A program made the translations under genes and the position numbers. This document shows, piece after piece, positions 55,577 to 64,000 of a DNA stretch of 64,000 nt (within the stretch, counting starts at the first letter, position 1; the number at the start of each line of letters is the position of its first letter). Origin of the DNA: Spirosoma spitsbergense DSM 19989 (GTDB lineage Bacteria; Bacteroidota; Bacteroidia; Cytophagales; Spirosomataceae); contig NZ_KB893400.1 in the NCBI RefSeq assembly GCF_000374085.1, positions 1-64,000 on the forward strand. Reading direction: 5' to 3'. Below the pieces are notes generated by a model. The model made no database searches and was not told the DNA's origin. It saw nothing but the letters and a program-made list of their open reading frames with translations.

Positions 55577-56356
55577 ATGCATCAACCACAAATATCAATT
55601 ATAATTACGGTACTCAATGGTGGAAAAACCTTGAACAATTGTTTGCAAAGCATTGCTGAACAAACTTTTTTAGATTATGAATTAATTATAGTAGACGGAG
55701 GTAGTAATGATAATACTCTGGAAATTATAAATAAGAGCAATGGCATAGTTAAAAAAGTAGTCAGCGTAAGGCCTGATATTGGTCTTTATGCGGGTTTGAA
55801 CGTAGGTGTTGAGTTGTCTATCGGGAAATGGCTTTATTTTATTGGTGCTGATGATAAGTTGTATAACTCTGACACATTACTGAAAGTTTCAGAAATAATA
55901 AACGTACAAAACAGCAATACTAAAGTTATCGTAGGTAGTGTTGACTGCGTAAAACAAAAAAAAGTTCTTGTTCCTCTGTTAGGATCACCTTACCTGATGC
56001 GCCATCAGGTACATCACCAAGGTATGTTTTACGAAAAAAACATTTTTACCAATTTTTCGTATACAGAAACTATGAGGATAGCATCAGATTATGAATTTAA
56101 TCTAAGGTTAGCATTAAATAACGTTCCGCACAAAGTTATGGATGTAACTGTTTGTAGCTTTGGAGGGGATGGGATAAGTGAAAACCAGTTTCGCCAGGGA
56201 TACGCAGAAATGCAGCAAGTCCATAGTAACCTTTTCAGAGGGGCAGAGCGTAAGTGGGTAATGAGCTACTTTTGGCTTCGGCGTATGATTGGTTTTAAGC
56301 TCCGTCAGTATAATCTTTCAAAAGTAAGTACTATTTTGAAAAGATTATTTGGTTAA
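55577..56356 (+). CDS. Glycosyltransferase family 2
   Basis: The 259-residue GT-A enzyme shows ISIIITVLNGGKTLNNCLQSI, DGGSNDNT and GADDK. The stretch around VRPDIGLYAGLNVGVELSIG corresponds to SEPDxGIYDAxNKG of its neighbours but is altered, so its acceptor or donor probably differs. HHQGMFYEKNIF follows as in the paralogue at 54678. It stands 164 bases after that gene and 47 before the polymerase, in the same direction. Confidence 0.9.
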   Translation: MHQPQISIIITVLNGGKTLNNCLQSIAEQTFLDYELIIVDGGSNDNTLEIINKSNGIVKKVVSVRPDIGLYAGLNVGVELSIGKWLYFIGADDKLYNSDTLLKVSEIINVQNSNTKVIVGSVDCVKQKKVLVPLLGSPYLMRHQVHHQGMFYEKNIFTNFSYTETMRIASDYEFNLRLALNNVPHKVMDVTVCSFGGDGISENQFRQGYAEMQQVHSNLFRGAERKWVMSYFWLRRMIGFKLRQYNLSKVSTILKRLFG

Positions 56357-56403
56357 TGACGTTTTGCAGTAAAATGAAATTTGGGCTGTAAAAGAAGAGA
56401 GGC

Positions 56404-57711
56404 ATGACAATAGATTTTGATGTATTGCCCGTTATTTTGGGCTGGATAGCTGTACTATTCGCTCTGTATTTTTTACTTTACTATAAATTTTTATATTCTA
56501 TTATTGACCCGCTTTTTAGCTGGGTCTTTGCTACTTCATTTGCCAGCTTTCTGGCTATAGAAGTGATTCCAAATACGGAAGATATCGTCCATTTTTTTGG
56601 GTGTCAACTTTTTCTTTGGTTCGGTTTTGTAGTAGCCTATCGTAACTTTAGTTTCCGTGATAGCGTACCGGTACCCTCCGAGCAGAAATTTGATTTCTAC
56701 GATGTATCATTGTTACGTTGGACCACTTATACGCTTTTAGTCCTGTACATATTTTCAAATATTATTATTGGCTATAGTAAAGGGTTTGCCCTATTGTCTG
56801 ACACGCCTACTGAATCTAAAATTGCTAACTTCCAGCAAGGATTTGGAATATTTAGAAAGATAAACTGGAGTGCCGGGACATTTGTCGGTGTTAGTCTTGT
56901 ATATCTTTACCTTACAAAGAAAAACAAATCGTACCTATTTTTATTAATGGTTGTTGCGTTTTTTTCATCTCTGGATGGCTCAAAATCAGCATTGATCAAA
57001 ATTGCTATTTCTTCGGGATTGGTTTTATATCACCCCGCTTTTGCAAGTGAAAAACTAGTATTGAAAAAGTTTCAGCGTTACTTGCCCGTAGCCATCTTTG
57101 CCTCCTTGGGTATCGCTTTCACTGTACTCACCAAAGAAAACGGTGATTTAGGCGGGGCGTTTTTAGGCTTCATAAAACGTTTTCTTTATAGTGCAGATTC
57201 TCTTCTGTACTATTATCAACCTGTTAATATTGCGTATTTTGAAAAGTATTCGTCTTTGGATTACATTTCTGTTGTAACAAATCCTATTCTTGGCTTTCTC
57301 CGCCTACAGCCGTACAAAGAGGCTATCGGCAATATTATGGTTGATAATTTACGTATGCCCGGTAATAACTCTTCAATAACAGTAGGCCCTAACGCTCCTT
57401 TCTATATTGAAGGCCGTATTTACTTCTACTATTGGGCCTCTTTTCCCTTCAGTATGCTAGTAGGTTATATATATGCGTCTATGAGGACCTATTTCTTTTC
57501 ACTGAATCGATCCAGTGCTTTCTACTTTGTTTACATGGCTAGCTTTTTACACCTCGCCGGAGCGATACTTGGTGACGTAAACCTTGCAGTTACGCAATCC
57601 TTTGATTTGTTTTTCTTCGTTGTACCTACATACATCGGAATCAGTTTTTTCCTAACCCGTAAGATTAAAATAAGGCTAAATACAAAAGCACTAAAGACAT
57701 CAGGGTTATAA
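56404..57711 (+). CDS. Wzy-like oligosaccharide repeat unit polymerase
   Basis: The 435-residue protein has about 11 membrane helices and no cytoplasmic domain, with a large periplasmic loop around YQPVNIAYFEKYSSLDYISVV. It fits the family annotated as oligosaccharide repeat unit polymerase (Wzy), which joins repeat units flipped by Wzx; sequence conservation among such proteins is low, so the call rests on topology and position. It lies among glycosyltransferase genes, 14 bases before the next one. It is the only polymerase candidate in the locus. Confidence 0.82.
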   Translation: MTIDFDVLPVILGWIAVLFALYFLLYYKFLYSIIDPLFSWVFATSFASFLAIEVIPNTEDIVHFFGCQLFLWFGFVVAYRNFSFRDSVPVPSEQKFDFYDVSLLRWTTYTLLVLYIFSNIIIGYSKGFALLSDTPTESKIANFQQGFGIFRKINWSAGTFVGVSLVYLYLTKKNKSYLFLLMVVAFFSSLDGSKSALIKIAISSGLVLYHPAFASEKLVLKKFQRYLPVAIFASLGIAFTVLTKENGDLGGAFLGFIKRFLYSADSLLYYYQPVNIAYFEKYSSLDYISVVTNPILGFLRLQPYKEAIGNIMVDNLRMPGNNSSITVGPNAPFYIEGRIYFYYWASFPFSMLVGYIYASMRTYFFSLNRSSAFYFVYMASFLHLAGAILGDVNLAVTQSFDLFFFVVPTYIGISFFLTRKIKIRLNTKALKTSGL

Positions 57712-57725
57712 ATGTATTTCGTCAT

Positions 57726-58430
57726 ATGGCAAGCATTAGCGTGTGTGTAGCTTCTTATAATGGAGAGTTTTTTATTCGACGCCAATTACAATCAATTTTA
57801 GAACAAATAGGCGTAGATGACGAAATTATTGTATCAGATGATGGATCGACTGATAACACATTACAAGTGATAAATTCGTTTGGAGATCCGCGAATTAGAA
57901 TAGTGGTTAACGAATACCGACAGGGTCCGGTGGGAAATTACGAGAATGCGCTCAAACATACGTCTGGTGACTATGTTTTTCTGGCCGACCAAGACGATAT
58001 ATGGCTTCCTGATAAAGTACTTATCTTGAGTTCGCTGTTAAAAAGTTATGATTTGGTTTTGTCTGATTGTGAAGTTGTTGACAACTTTGGAACTGTTTTG
58101 CACGCATCATTCTTTAATTTTAGGCGCAGTCGACAGGGTTTTTTGAGAAATCTGTATAGGAATTCTTATATGGGTTGCTGTATGGCATTTCGACGTGAGG
58201 TTTTATTATACGTTCTTCCCTTCCCAAACTACATTCATATGCATGATTGGTGGATTGGCTTACTTGTCGAAGTTAAAGGCAACGCGTTTTTCTACCGCAA
58301 ACCATTAATTCAGTATGTGAGACATGGAAGCAACGCATCACCCACGGGTGATGATGGATATGGGTTTACGAAGCGCTTTATTAACCGGTTTTTTCTTTTG
58401 TCAAGTGTAGTTAAGCGTCTGTTGAAGTGA
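57726..58430 (+). CDS. Glycosyltransferase family 2 (rhamnosyltransferase-like)
   Basis: The 234-residue GT-A enzyme opens with ISVCVASYNGEFFIRRQLQSIL and has DDGSTDNT and LADQDDIW, the latter typical of rhamnosyl- and alpha-L-sugar transferases such as WcaA/RfbF-like proteins. A late HDWWIGLL contains the usual catalytic-side His-Asp. Rhamnose or fucose transfer would fit the presence of GDP-mannose dehydratase, but this is inference. It starts 14 bases after the polymerase gene. Confidence 0.9.
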   Translation: MASISVCVASYNGEFFIRRQLQSILEQIGVDDEIIVSDDGSTDNTLQVINSFGDPRIRIVVNEYRQGPVGNYENALKHTSGDYVFLADQDDIWLPDKVLILSSLLKSYDLVLSDCEVVDNFGTVLHASFFNFRRSRQGFLRNLYRNSYMGCCMAFRREVLLYVLPFPNYIHMHDWWIGLLVEVKGNAFFYRKPLIQYVRHGSNASPTGDDGYGFTKRFINRFFLLSSVVKRLLK

Positions 58431-58475
58431 ATTTGTAAAGTTCATTTGTTGTCAGAACATAAAAGTGAAGTTTTA

Positions 58476-59399
58476 ATGGTATCCGTTGTCATTCCCACTT
58501 ATAATGCTGCTCCAGTATTACCTGCTTTACTGGATAGTCTGCATCAGCAGACTATCCAGCACGAACTAATAATAATAGACTCAGAATCAAAAGATGATAC
58601 GCAAGCTATAGCTTCTCAGTGGGATGTACGACTAGTGCAAATAGAGAAGGCTTCTTTTAATCATGGTGCCAGTCGGAACTTAGGCTCCCGTTTAGCGAAA
58701 CATGACATAATCATATTTATGACTCAAGATGCATTACCAGCCTCTTCCGATACTTTAGAGAGGTTAGTGAAGATGCTGAATAGCCAGGGTAATATTGCTA
58801 TGGCCTACGGAAGACAGATACCATATGTTGAAACAGGTATTCTTGGCCGTTTTGCCCGTCTAACAAATTACCCTGATTGTAGTATGATAAAGACGAAAGC
58901 TCTTATCCCCAAAATGGGTATAAAGACCTGTTCTTGTTCAAACTCCTTTGCTGCTTACCATAAGACTGATCTGGAATCAGTGGGCGGCTTCCCTTCTGAC
59001 ACAATTTTAGGGGAAGACGTGTCAGTAGCTGCCCGTTTCATACTACAGGGGAAAGCAGTAGCTTACTGCGCAGAATCAAAGGTATTTCACTCACACGATT
59101 ATACAGTTGTAGAAGAGTTTAAACGTTATTTTGACATTGGGGTGTTCCACCACGAGCAAAGAGCAATCTTAGGTGAATTTTCAAGAGCTGAGTCCGAAGG
59201 TTTTAAGTATATTATTCAGGAATGGAAATACCTTATTCGAAATGGATATAAGACGTTGATACCAGCTCAACTTGTAAGAACGTTGGCGAAGTATGTCGGT
59301 TACAAGATAGGACGCAATGAAGAACGGCTTCCTGTCTCCTTGAAGTGTCGCATAAGTATGCACCCTAATTTTTGGTTAAACAGTTCTAGAGTGGAATAA
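58476..59399 (+). CDS. Glycosyltransferase family 2 (rhamnosyltransferase-like)
   Basis: From ATG 58476 (MVSVVIPTYNAAPVLPALLD) the protein has 307 residues; the frame starts at a TTG 30 bases earlier. It shows IIDSESKDDT, a variant of the DGSxDxT motif with Ser-Glu-Ser, the segment FNHGASRNLGSRLAKHD that is characteristic of rhamnosyltransferases, and MTQDALP as the acidic motif. LGEDVSVAARFILQGK follows in the acceptor part. It ends the plus-strand gene run, and its last 14 bases overlap the 3' end of the minus-strand beta-helix gene. Confidence 0.9.
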   Translation: MVSVVIPTYNAAPVLPALLDSLHQQTIQHELIIIDSESKDDTQAIASQWDVRLVQIEKASFNHGASRNLGSRLAKHDIIIFMTQDALPASSDTLERLVKMLNSQGNIAMAYGRQIPYVETGILGRFARLTNYPDCSMIKTKALIPKMGIKTCSCSNSFAAYHKTDLESVGGFPSDTILGEDVSVAARFILQGKAVAYCAESKVFHSHDYTVVEEFKRYFDIGVFHHEQRAILGEFSRAESEGFKYIIQEWKYLIRNGYKTLIPAQLVRTLAKYVGYKIGRNEERLPVSLKCRISMHPNFWLNSSRVE

Positions 59400-61014
59400 C
59401 GTCGTAAACCAAAAAATCACTTTGTACTTCGGCATACCCTTCATAATTTACAGGTTCCCCAGTTGAGCTCCCTGACATTCTTGGCGTAACAGTTACGGTG
59501 CCAATTCGATTATTGAAATTGATGTCAACTATGACGCCGTTAATGTCAATGAAAGATGGATTTGTGACACTTTTATCTAATATAATGACTGTGGCAGAAG
59601 GTAAATCTAGAATACCTAAATAGTTCTGATTGACAATAATTTGTGCCTGAAAAGAAAGTACTGCTCCATACGCCGAACCATAGCTCCCGGCTTGAATGAC
59701 TCCGTCCAGCCAGACACGATAATATCCTCCACGTCCGTTGGTAGAAGCAGGATTGTCTGCTTGCAAAAACCTAAATGCAGCTGCTGATGTTGGTGATCCA
59801 ACCGTTCCTGCACCGACTTTACTATTGGATAATTGTCGACTCCTTCCTCCCTTTTTTTCAAAGGGAATTGACGTATTGAAAACTACATTAGCTGAATTTT
59901 TAAGTAGGTTGGGCGAAATGATATACTGGTTAGAAGAAATATCGTAGCAGGTAATTTCGCTATCTATAATTGAGCCAGCCGATGGCTGGTTTGCATTAGC
60001 ATCAGGTGCATAATACACCACATAACGGTTATCACGCTCAGCCGATATAGGGAGAGAAATACGCAGCTTGAGTCCTCGAATCGTACATCCTGTCACATCA
60101 ACGAGGGGAGCGGTTGGAGTAGTTACACTAGAGGAAACTACTGTTATCTCATTACCTTCAAATCCTCCATTCGTCGCTCTAATAACCTGAGAGAACGACT
60201 CAATTGTAGCATGAATACGCATATTCGTAGTGTATTGATTACACAGAATAGCTGTTTCATTTGAACCCGTAGTGCCAGTAAGTCGACTTAAATATCCTTG
60301 GAAACTGAGACTATTTGTCCCGTTCAATATCAAAGCTGGTTGTCTCTTTTCATAATTCTGTAGCGATAGTGCTTGTAGACTTAAGACGCCCATTGAACCG
60401 GTTCCTGCTGACAGAGTTTGATAAGTGCTCGACGCAGTGAAAGTTGCGCCGGTGCCCGAAAGATTAAGTTGGGTAGTATTACTTAAAATTACAGGCACGT
60501 TGGCACGGATAAGGCATTCATGAATGTAAAACTCCTCTGATCGAACCCCTAAAATGCCGATAGTACCGTAGCCACCATTAGCGGTTGGGAAATCCTGTAG
60601 TTGAAAATAGCAATTTCGTATACCACAGTTGAGTCCTCCATTAGAGGTTAGAGCAAATTGAACTCCAATTGTTGAACGGCCAGCACCATTGCCAGAATTT
60701 GACAGAAAGGTGAAATTTTCACATCCTGAAACTGACGAACCACTAAAATCAAATATAGAACGACCAGTAACGCCTATAATGCTGGTGCTTATATACTTTC
60801 CCCCGTCACCCATAAGCCAGATACCCACAGCATTCGTGATATTAATGGGAGCTGTGATATAATAGAATCCAGCCGGGAAGAAAACGCTGATTTGGTAAGT
60901 TCCACCACCCGTTGGATAACTTTGACTTTTGGCAAAATTGATTGCGTTTTGGATCGCTGCTGTGTCATCATGACCTCCGTCGCCAAAAGCTCCGTAATCT
61001 TTAACGTTTATCAT
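59386..61014 (-). CDS. Pectate-lyase-superfamily (Pectate_lyase_3/GH28-like) beta-helix protein, no signal peptide
   Basis: The 542-residue protein begins INVKDYGAFGDGGHDDTAAIQNAI, the exact opening of the pectate lyase 3/GH28-related beta-helix domain also found in phage tailspikes, and continues with beta-helix repeats (VFFPAGFYYITAPINIT, GIWLMGDGGKYIS). A C-terminal beta-rich domain follows from about residue 400. No signal peptide precedes the domain and no in-frame start further upstream would add one. It may stay cytoplasmic, leave by a non-Sec route, or be released by lysis. By position at the edge of the locus it is a candidate lyase or hydrolase acting on the polymer. Confidence 0.82.
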   Translation of the reverse strand: MINVKDYGAFGDGGHDDTAAIQNAINFAKSQSYPTGGGTYQISVFFPAGFYYITAPINITNAVGIWLMGDGGKYISTSIIGVTGRSIFDFSGSSVSGCENFTFLSNSGNGAGRSTIGVQFALTSNGGLNCGIRNCYFQLQDFPTANGGYGTIGILGVRSEEFYIHECLIRANVPVILSNTTQLNLSGTGATFTASSTYQTLSAGTGSMGVLSLQALSLQNYEKRQPALILNGTNSLSFQGYLSRLTGTTGSNETAILCNQYTTNMRIHATIESFSQVIRATNGGFEGNEITVVSSSVTTPTAPLVDVTGCTIRGLKLRISLPISAERDNRYVVYYAPDANANQPSAGSIIDSEITCYDISSNQYIISPNLLKNSANVVFNTSIPFEKKGGRSRQLSNSKVGAGTVGSPTSAAAFRFLQADNPASTNGRGGYYRVWLDGVIQAGSYGSAYGAVLSFQAQIIVNQNYLGILDLPSATVIILDKSVTNPSFIDINGVIVDINFNNRIGTVTVTPRMSGSSTGEPVNYEGYAEVQSDFLVYDVIPL

Positions 61015-61153
61015 TATAATAAATGGCTGAAAACTGACTTAAATAGCTTTACCGTTGCTCAAGGTACAATAAACTTATACAAGCTAACTATCTAATGATT
61101 TTTTCGTAAGTAACAAAGACGGGGTCAAGATAATAATTTCCTCCCTGTAAATT

Positions 61154-62965
61154 TTACTCACTGTTATATCTATAGTTGAAACGTCGGTCTGGTGCGCTGT
61201 CTCCGTTCTGGAAAAATTCTGTTATATCATTCATTTTTAGAATGTTGTCAGCCCAATGGAAGTCTATTCTGACTCTGTTTTTGGTCTGGCGAATCATGGT
61301 AACAGGTATGCTAAGCTCAAGTTCGCTATCAGTATAGCGAAAAGAAACTGTTGTAACGGGAACCCATGTTTTTCCACTCCATCTACTGAGCGTAGATTTA
61401 TTGTTCTTTATGACTTTGTCAATAAGGAAATCGTAACCTGCCCAGCCAGTTTTAGCTGACTGATCAGCGTCAATGAACAGCAGCATCCAGTTCTTATCCG
61501 TTGAGCGGGTAAGGTTACGAACGGTTTTGGCGTAGAAGTAAACGTTTTTACTATCGTGTGCCACCCGACAGAACCTAATGTCATTACGCCCGGTATTATT
61601 TACGTATTTCACTTTATTGTCAGCCCTTAGCCAGTTACGATGCAATACATCTCCTGCTGGATCTACGAAGTTGGGCCTTACTGCTGTCCATTCATCAAAT
61701 TTTCCGTCAATAGTAATAGCTTGGGGTGGGCTAGCTTTATCGGGAGGAGGTATCCCTTTGAAATGACGAATGTTAGCAATAAGCTGATAATAATAATTAT
61801 CCGTATATCCACCCTTCATGGGGTCAATATCCCGATTATATTCGGAATTGTACAAATCTACGAAGAAGGTCTGTCCAGGATTCAAGGGTTTCCCCATAAA
61901 ATTAGGTGCTTTCGTTTTGGTGCCAGCTTCTGGTTTATTGACAAAGCGTTGGCCAACCCATTCATTCCATCCCGTAACAAACACCACAGCAGGATTTACA
62001 TCTAAAGCTCGTTTCCATTGTTCATCGAAATACAAACCCTGTTGTGTCTGGGGCGTTGTACCTTGTCGGTTGATAATACCGGCTCGTCCCTGTCGAAAGC
62101 TTTTACCTATATTGTTATCAAAGGGATGACTAGCCACTGCTACAGGTATTTCTTCAGCAACGGCCGGGTCTTTATCCCAACCGTAATTTTGTGGTGTTCG
62201 ATCAAGCCATTGCCAGTGGTGTGGTTCGTTACGAGTGTTTGTCCATGCCCAACTGTATCGCCATGCGAAGAAATTCCGAATAATTGGATCGGTCATTTCT
62301 TCAACCTTGCCTAATATCAGCGGTTTGCCTTGCCAGCGGAACCACAGTTCCGAATATCGATTCTGCGAATAGAGTTGTTGATAAATATTGGTAACTGTTT
62401 GGGCACTTCTCGTGTAGGTAACAAAACATATGTATGGAGTAGGCATGCCATTCTTCCTCATATCAATGGATATTTCACAAAGTTTGTTTACCACAGACAA
62501 ATAAGGATCTGCATTTGTTGTATCAAAAAAAAGAATGTCGACTCCTGCCAACGTTAATAATTGTAGATTACGCCTGATAACCCAGGGATCGTCTGCCTTA
62601 AAATAGCCAACTTCCGGCTCCCCCCACCAGTGCCAAGTTGCTTCTGGTCCAAACTTTGGATTACTTGGATTTGCTTTCGTTATGGCTGAAATGTTATATA
62701 TTGCTTTATCATTGTACTGTCCATGCAACAGAAAATAGAAAATGCCAACGTACTTGTTCGTTTTATAGTTGCCAACTTGGGAATGCGTGGGTAATGAACG
62801 TCCCACCCCGTCTGTAGCTATCCAGTTTGAACTGATTGGTGCAACGATTGGGGAACCTATTGCTGGTTGTTGGTAATCTGCATAGAGGCAGTGTTCAATT
62901 TTTGTCGAAGAAAGAGTAAAGAACAATAAGCTGATTGTCAGTGTAGTGGAAATTATCCATTTCAT
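61154..62965 (-). CDS. Glycoside hydrolase family 71/99-like protein with C-terminal carbohydrate-binding-like domain
   Basis: The 603-residue protein has a signal peptide (MKWIISTTLTISLLFFTLSS). The catalytic region matches GH71/99-like domains: YVGIFYFLLHGQY, GPEATWHWWGEPEVGYF, AGVDILFFDTTN and VVFVTGWNEWVGQRF. The C-terminal part (TIDGKFDEWTAVRP to HWADNILKMNDITEFFQNGD) resembles a CBM9-like sugar-binding domain. GH99 enzymes cleave alpha-mannosides by an endo mode and GH71 alpha-1,3-glucan; which applies here is open. It follows the beta-helix gene's promoter side by 139 bases, same strand, and may trim or release the locus's polymer outside the cell. Confidence 0.82.
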   Translation of the reverse strand: MKWIISTTLTISLLFFTLSSTKIEHCLYADYQQPAIGSPIVAPISSNWIATDGVGRSLPTHSQVGNYKTNKYVGIFYFLLHGQYNDKAIYNISAITKANPSNPKFGPEATWHWWGEPEVGYFKADDPWVIRRNLQLLTLAGVDILFFDTTNADPYLSVVNKLCEISIDMRKNGMPTPYICFVTYTRSAQTVTNIYQQLYSQNRYSELWFRWQGKPLILGKVEEMTDPIIRNFFAWRYSWAWTNTRNEPHHWQWLDRTPQNYGWDKDPAVAEEIPVAVASHPFDNNIGKSFRQGRAGIINRQGTTPQTQQGLYFDEQWKRALDVNPAVVFVTGWNEWVGQRFVNKPEAGTKTKAPNFMGKPLNPGQTFFVDLYNSEYNRDIDPMKGGYTDNYYYQLIANIRHFKGIPPPDKASPPQAITIDGKFDEWTAVRPNFVDPAGDVLHRNWLRADNKVKYVNNTGRNDIRFCRVAHDSKNVYFYAKTVRNLTRSTDKNWMLLFIDADQSAKTGWAGYDFLIDKVIKNNKSTLSRWSGKTWVPVTTVSFRYTDSELELSIPVTMIRQTKNRVRIDFHWADNILKMNDITEFFQNGDSAPDRRFNYRYNSE

Positions 62966-63272
62966 GTAGTCAGAAGTTTGAATGTGAAGTGAAACGGGTA
63001 TAAATCGGTGGGTTGCTTTCGTGACAATCTGGTGTTTAGCTCTTAAGCGATCTTGAAAGTGGATATCTCATGCTAGATCAACCATTTGACTGCTTCTTTA
63101 AAAAGTATACATTTGTAGGCTATTACAAGCAAAAATAATTTAGCGAAGATATATCACGGCACAAAAATTGCACGTATTTTAATACACATACTGGATGCGA
63201 AGAAGGACTTGCAGGATAAATACTTGTGGTTTGTCTTGTAAGAAAATAACCTTTGTGGGGATTATCACGGAT
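62966..63272. other. Intergenic region between divergent genes
   Basis: About 307 bases between the GH-like gene and the repeat protein. No gene is visible; it should hold divergent promoters, including the candidate at 63224-63255. Confidence 0.5.
63224..63255 (+). promoter_or_regulatory. Candidate Bacteroidota promoter of the repeat protein
   Basis: TTG at 63224-63226 and TAACCTTTG at 63247-63255 resemble the TTG / TAnnTTTG pair with 20 bases between them; the -7 box has one extra base. It lies 18 bases before the ATG at 63273. Confidence 0.4.
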
Positions 63273-64000
63273 ATGAACGGAAAAATTTTAACTAGATCAG
63301 ATGTGAAAAAGTTTTTACTAACAATTGGCTGTTGCTCGTTAGGCCTGACAGGTTTTTCTCAAACTAATTACGTAGCAACTACTCCCTCATCGGCAACGCC
63401 TGGGTCCGATAATACGCTTGTAGGTGTTGGAGCTGGTAATTTGAATATGAGTGGTGCTAGTAATTTATTTATCGGGCGCGGTACTGGTATTCAGAATATG
63501 TCCGGGACACAGAATGCTTTTGTAGGTGCTTCGGCGGGCAGCAACAACAGTTCTGGGGAAAATAACTCATTTTTAGGGTATAGCTCTGGGTTTAGCAATA
63601 CTACTGGTAACAATAATACTTTTATTGGCTCGCGTGCGGGATACACAAACGGTGCAGGATACAACAATACATTTTCAGGCTTCAATGCTGGTTACTTCAA
63701 TACGCAGGGAAACTACAATGCCTTCTTTGGTAGTGGGGCTGGCTACGCCAACTCACAGGGAAGCAATAACACATTCGTGGGAGCAGATGCCGGAAGTGCT
63801 AATACTACAGGAGTGGGTAACACCTATTTGGGATCACTATCTGGCTCTTCAGGAGCTAACGGGGTTCAGAACACGTTCGTTGGCGCAAATACAGGGACAA
63901 GTAACACTGGGGCAGGTAATACCTTTATGGGGTATCAGGCTGGCCAAAATAATCAATCTGGAGCATACAATGTGTTTATTGGTTCGGTAGCTGGAGCAAA
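63273..64000 (+). CDS. Secreted beta-solenoid-like protein with 17-residue repeats (partial, runs off window)
   Basis: The frame from ATG 63273 is open to the end of the window (242 codons). A signal peptide ends near GLTGFSQ (about residues 24-30). From about residue 46 on, about twelve units of 17 residues follow the pattern NTFxGxxAGxxNxxGxx, for example NTFIGSRAGYTNGAGYN and NTFVGADAGSANTTGVG, ending in an incomplete unit at the window edge. Such Asn/Gly ladders are predicted to form a beta-solenoid, as in trimeric adhesin heads and phage-type fibres; Bacteroidota proteins with these repeats often end in an endosialidase-chaperone (S74) or T9SS domain, which would lie outside the window. 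A surface fibre or adhesin is likely, but the C-terminus is needed. Confidence 0.8.
   Translation, partial: MNGKILTRSDVKKFLLTIGCCSLGLTGFSQTNYVATTPSSATPGSDNTLVGVGAGNLNMSGASNLFIGRGTGIQNMSGTQNAFVGASAGSNNSSGENNSFLGYSSGFSNTTGNNNTFIGSRAGYTNGAGYNNTFSGFNAGYFNTQGNYNAFFGSGAGYANSQGSNNTFVGADAGSANTTGVGNTYLGSLSGSSGANGVQNTFVGANTGTSNTGAGNTFMGYQAGQNNQSGAYNVFIGSVAGA

Noticed and set aside
63400-64000. Regular repeats at the end of the window as a possible CRISPR array
   Set aside because: The period is 51 bases with variable third positions and an open reading frame throughout; it encodes a 17-residue protein repeat.

Overview
The window comes from a Bacteroidota chromosome, most likely a Cytophagales bacterium of the Spirosoma type. 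The evidence is a SusC/SusD pair, a gliding-motility/T9SS C-terminal domain protein, an OmpA/PD40 protein resembling PorE, Bacteroidota-type SecA, DUF4394 and DUF922 proteins, and candidate promoters of the TAnnTTTG type. No genus marker such as rRNA is present, so the genus is inference.

Layout. 1-3.7 kb: the 3' end of an IS4-family transposase abuts a beheaded susC, followed by susD and a strong hairpin. 3.7-7.5 kb: a Tat-exported sugar-phosphate isomerase-like gene, a small toxin-antitoxin pair (PIN toxin) and dnaX; the pair is bracketed by two copies of the isomerase/dnaX 3' junction. 7.5-18 kb: an ion channel, a truncated MFS gene, a GNAT, a DUF4394 lipoprotein, a Wzi-like barrel, an aldo/keto reductase, a frameshifted Nif3-like gene, a MATE pump, hflX and tRNA-Arg(CCT). 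18-33.6 kb: a Tat-exported small subunit with a GMC oxidoreductase, a Thr/Asn-rich secreted protein, a ModF-like double ABC ATPase, a CHU_C protein with an OmpA/PD40 protein, ispE, a cytochrome-oxidase-III-like gene, an M1 peptidase and a FabH-like synthase. 33.7-40.1 kb, minus strand: secA, then Uma2, DUF922 and a glycosyltransferase in overlapping order.

40.3-63 kb is an exopolysaccharide locus. It begins at normal base composition with an SLBB export protein, a Wzz-like protein and GDP-mannose 4,6-dehydratase, then becomes visibly AT-rich from the Wzx flippase onward. It holds two FkbM-type methyltransferases, eight glycosyltransferase genes (seven on the plus strand, one on the minus strand), an MBOAT/SGNH acylation pair, a Wzy-like polymerase, and two minus-strand carbohydrate-active genes (a pectate-lyase-like beta-helix and a GH71/99-like protein). 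Together they fit a Wzx/Wzy-dependent secreted polysaccharide with decoration and trimming enzymes. No initiating phosphoglycosyltransferase and no partner reductase for the dehydratase lie in the window.

The window ends inside a secreted protein built from about twelve 17-residue repeats. I found no CRISPR array, reverse transcriptase, recombinase or recognised defence island. The most informative observations are the duplicated dnaX junction around the toxin-antitoxin pair, the IS-broken susC, the frameshifted Nif3 gene, the composition break inside the polysaccharide locus, and the signal-less beta-helix protein convergent with that locus.
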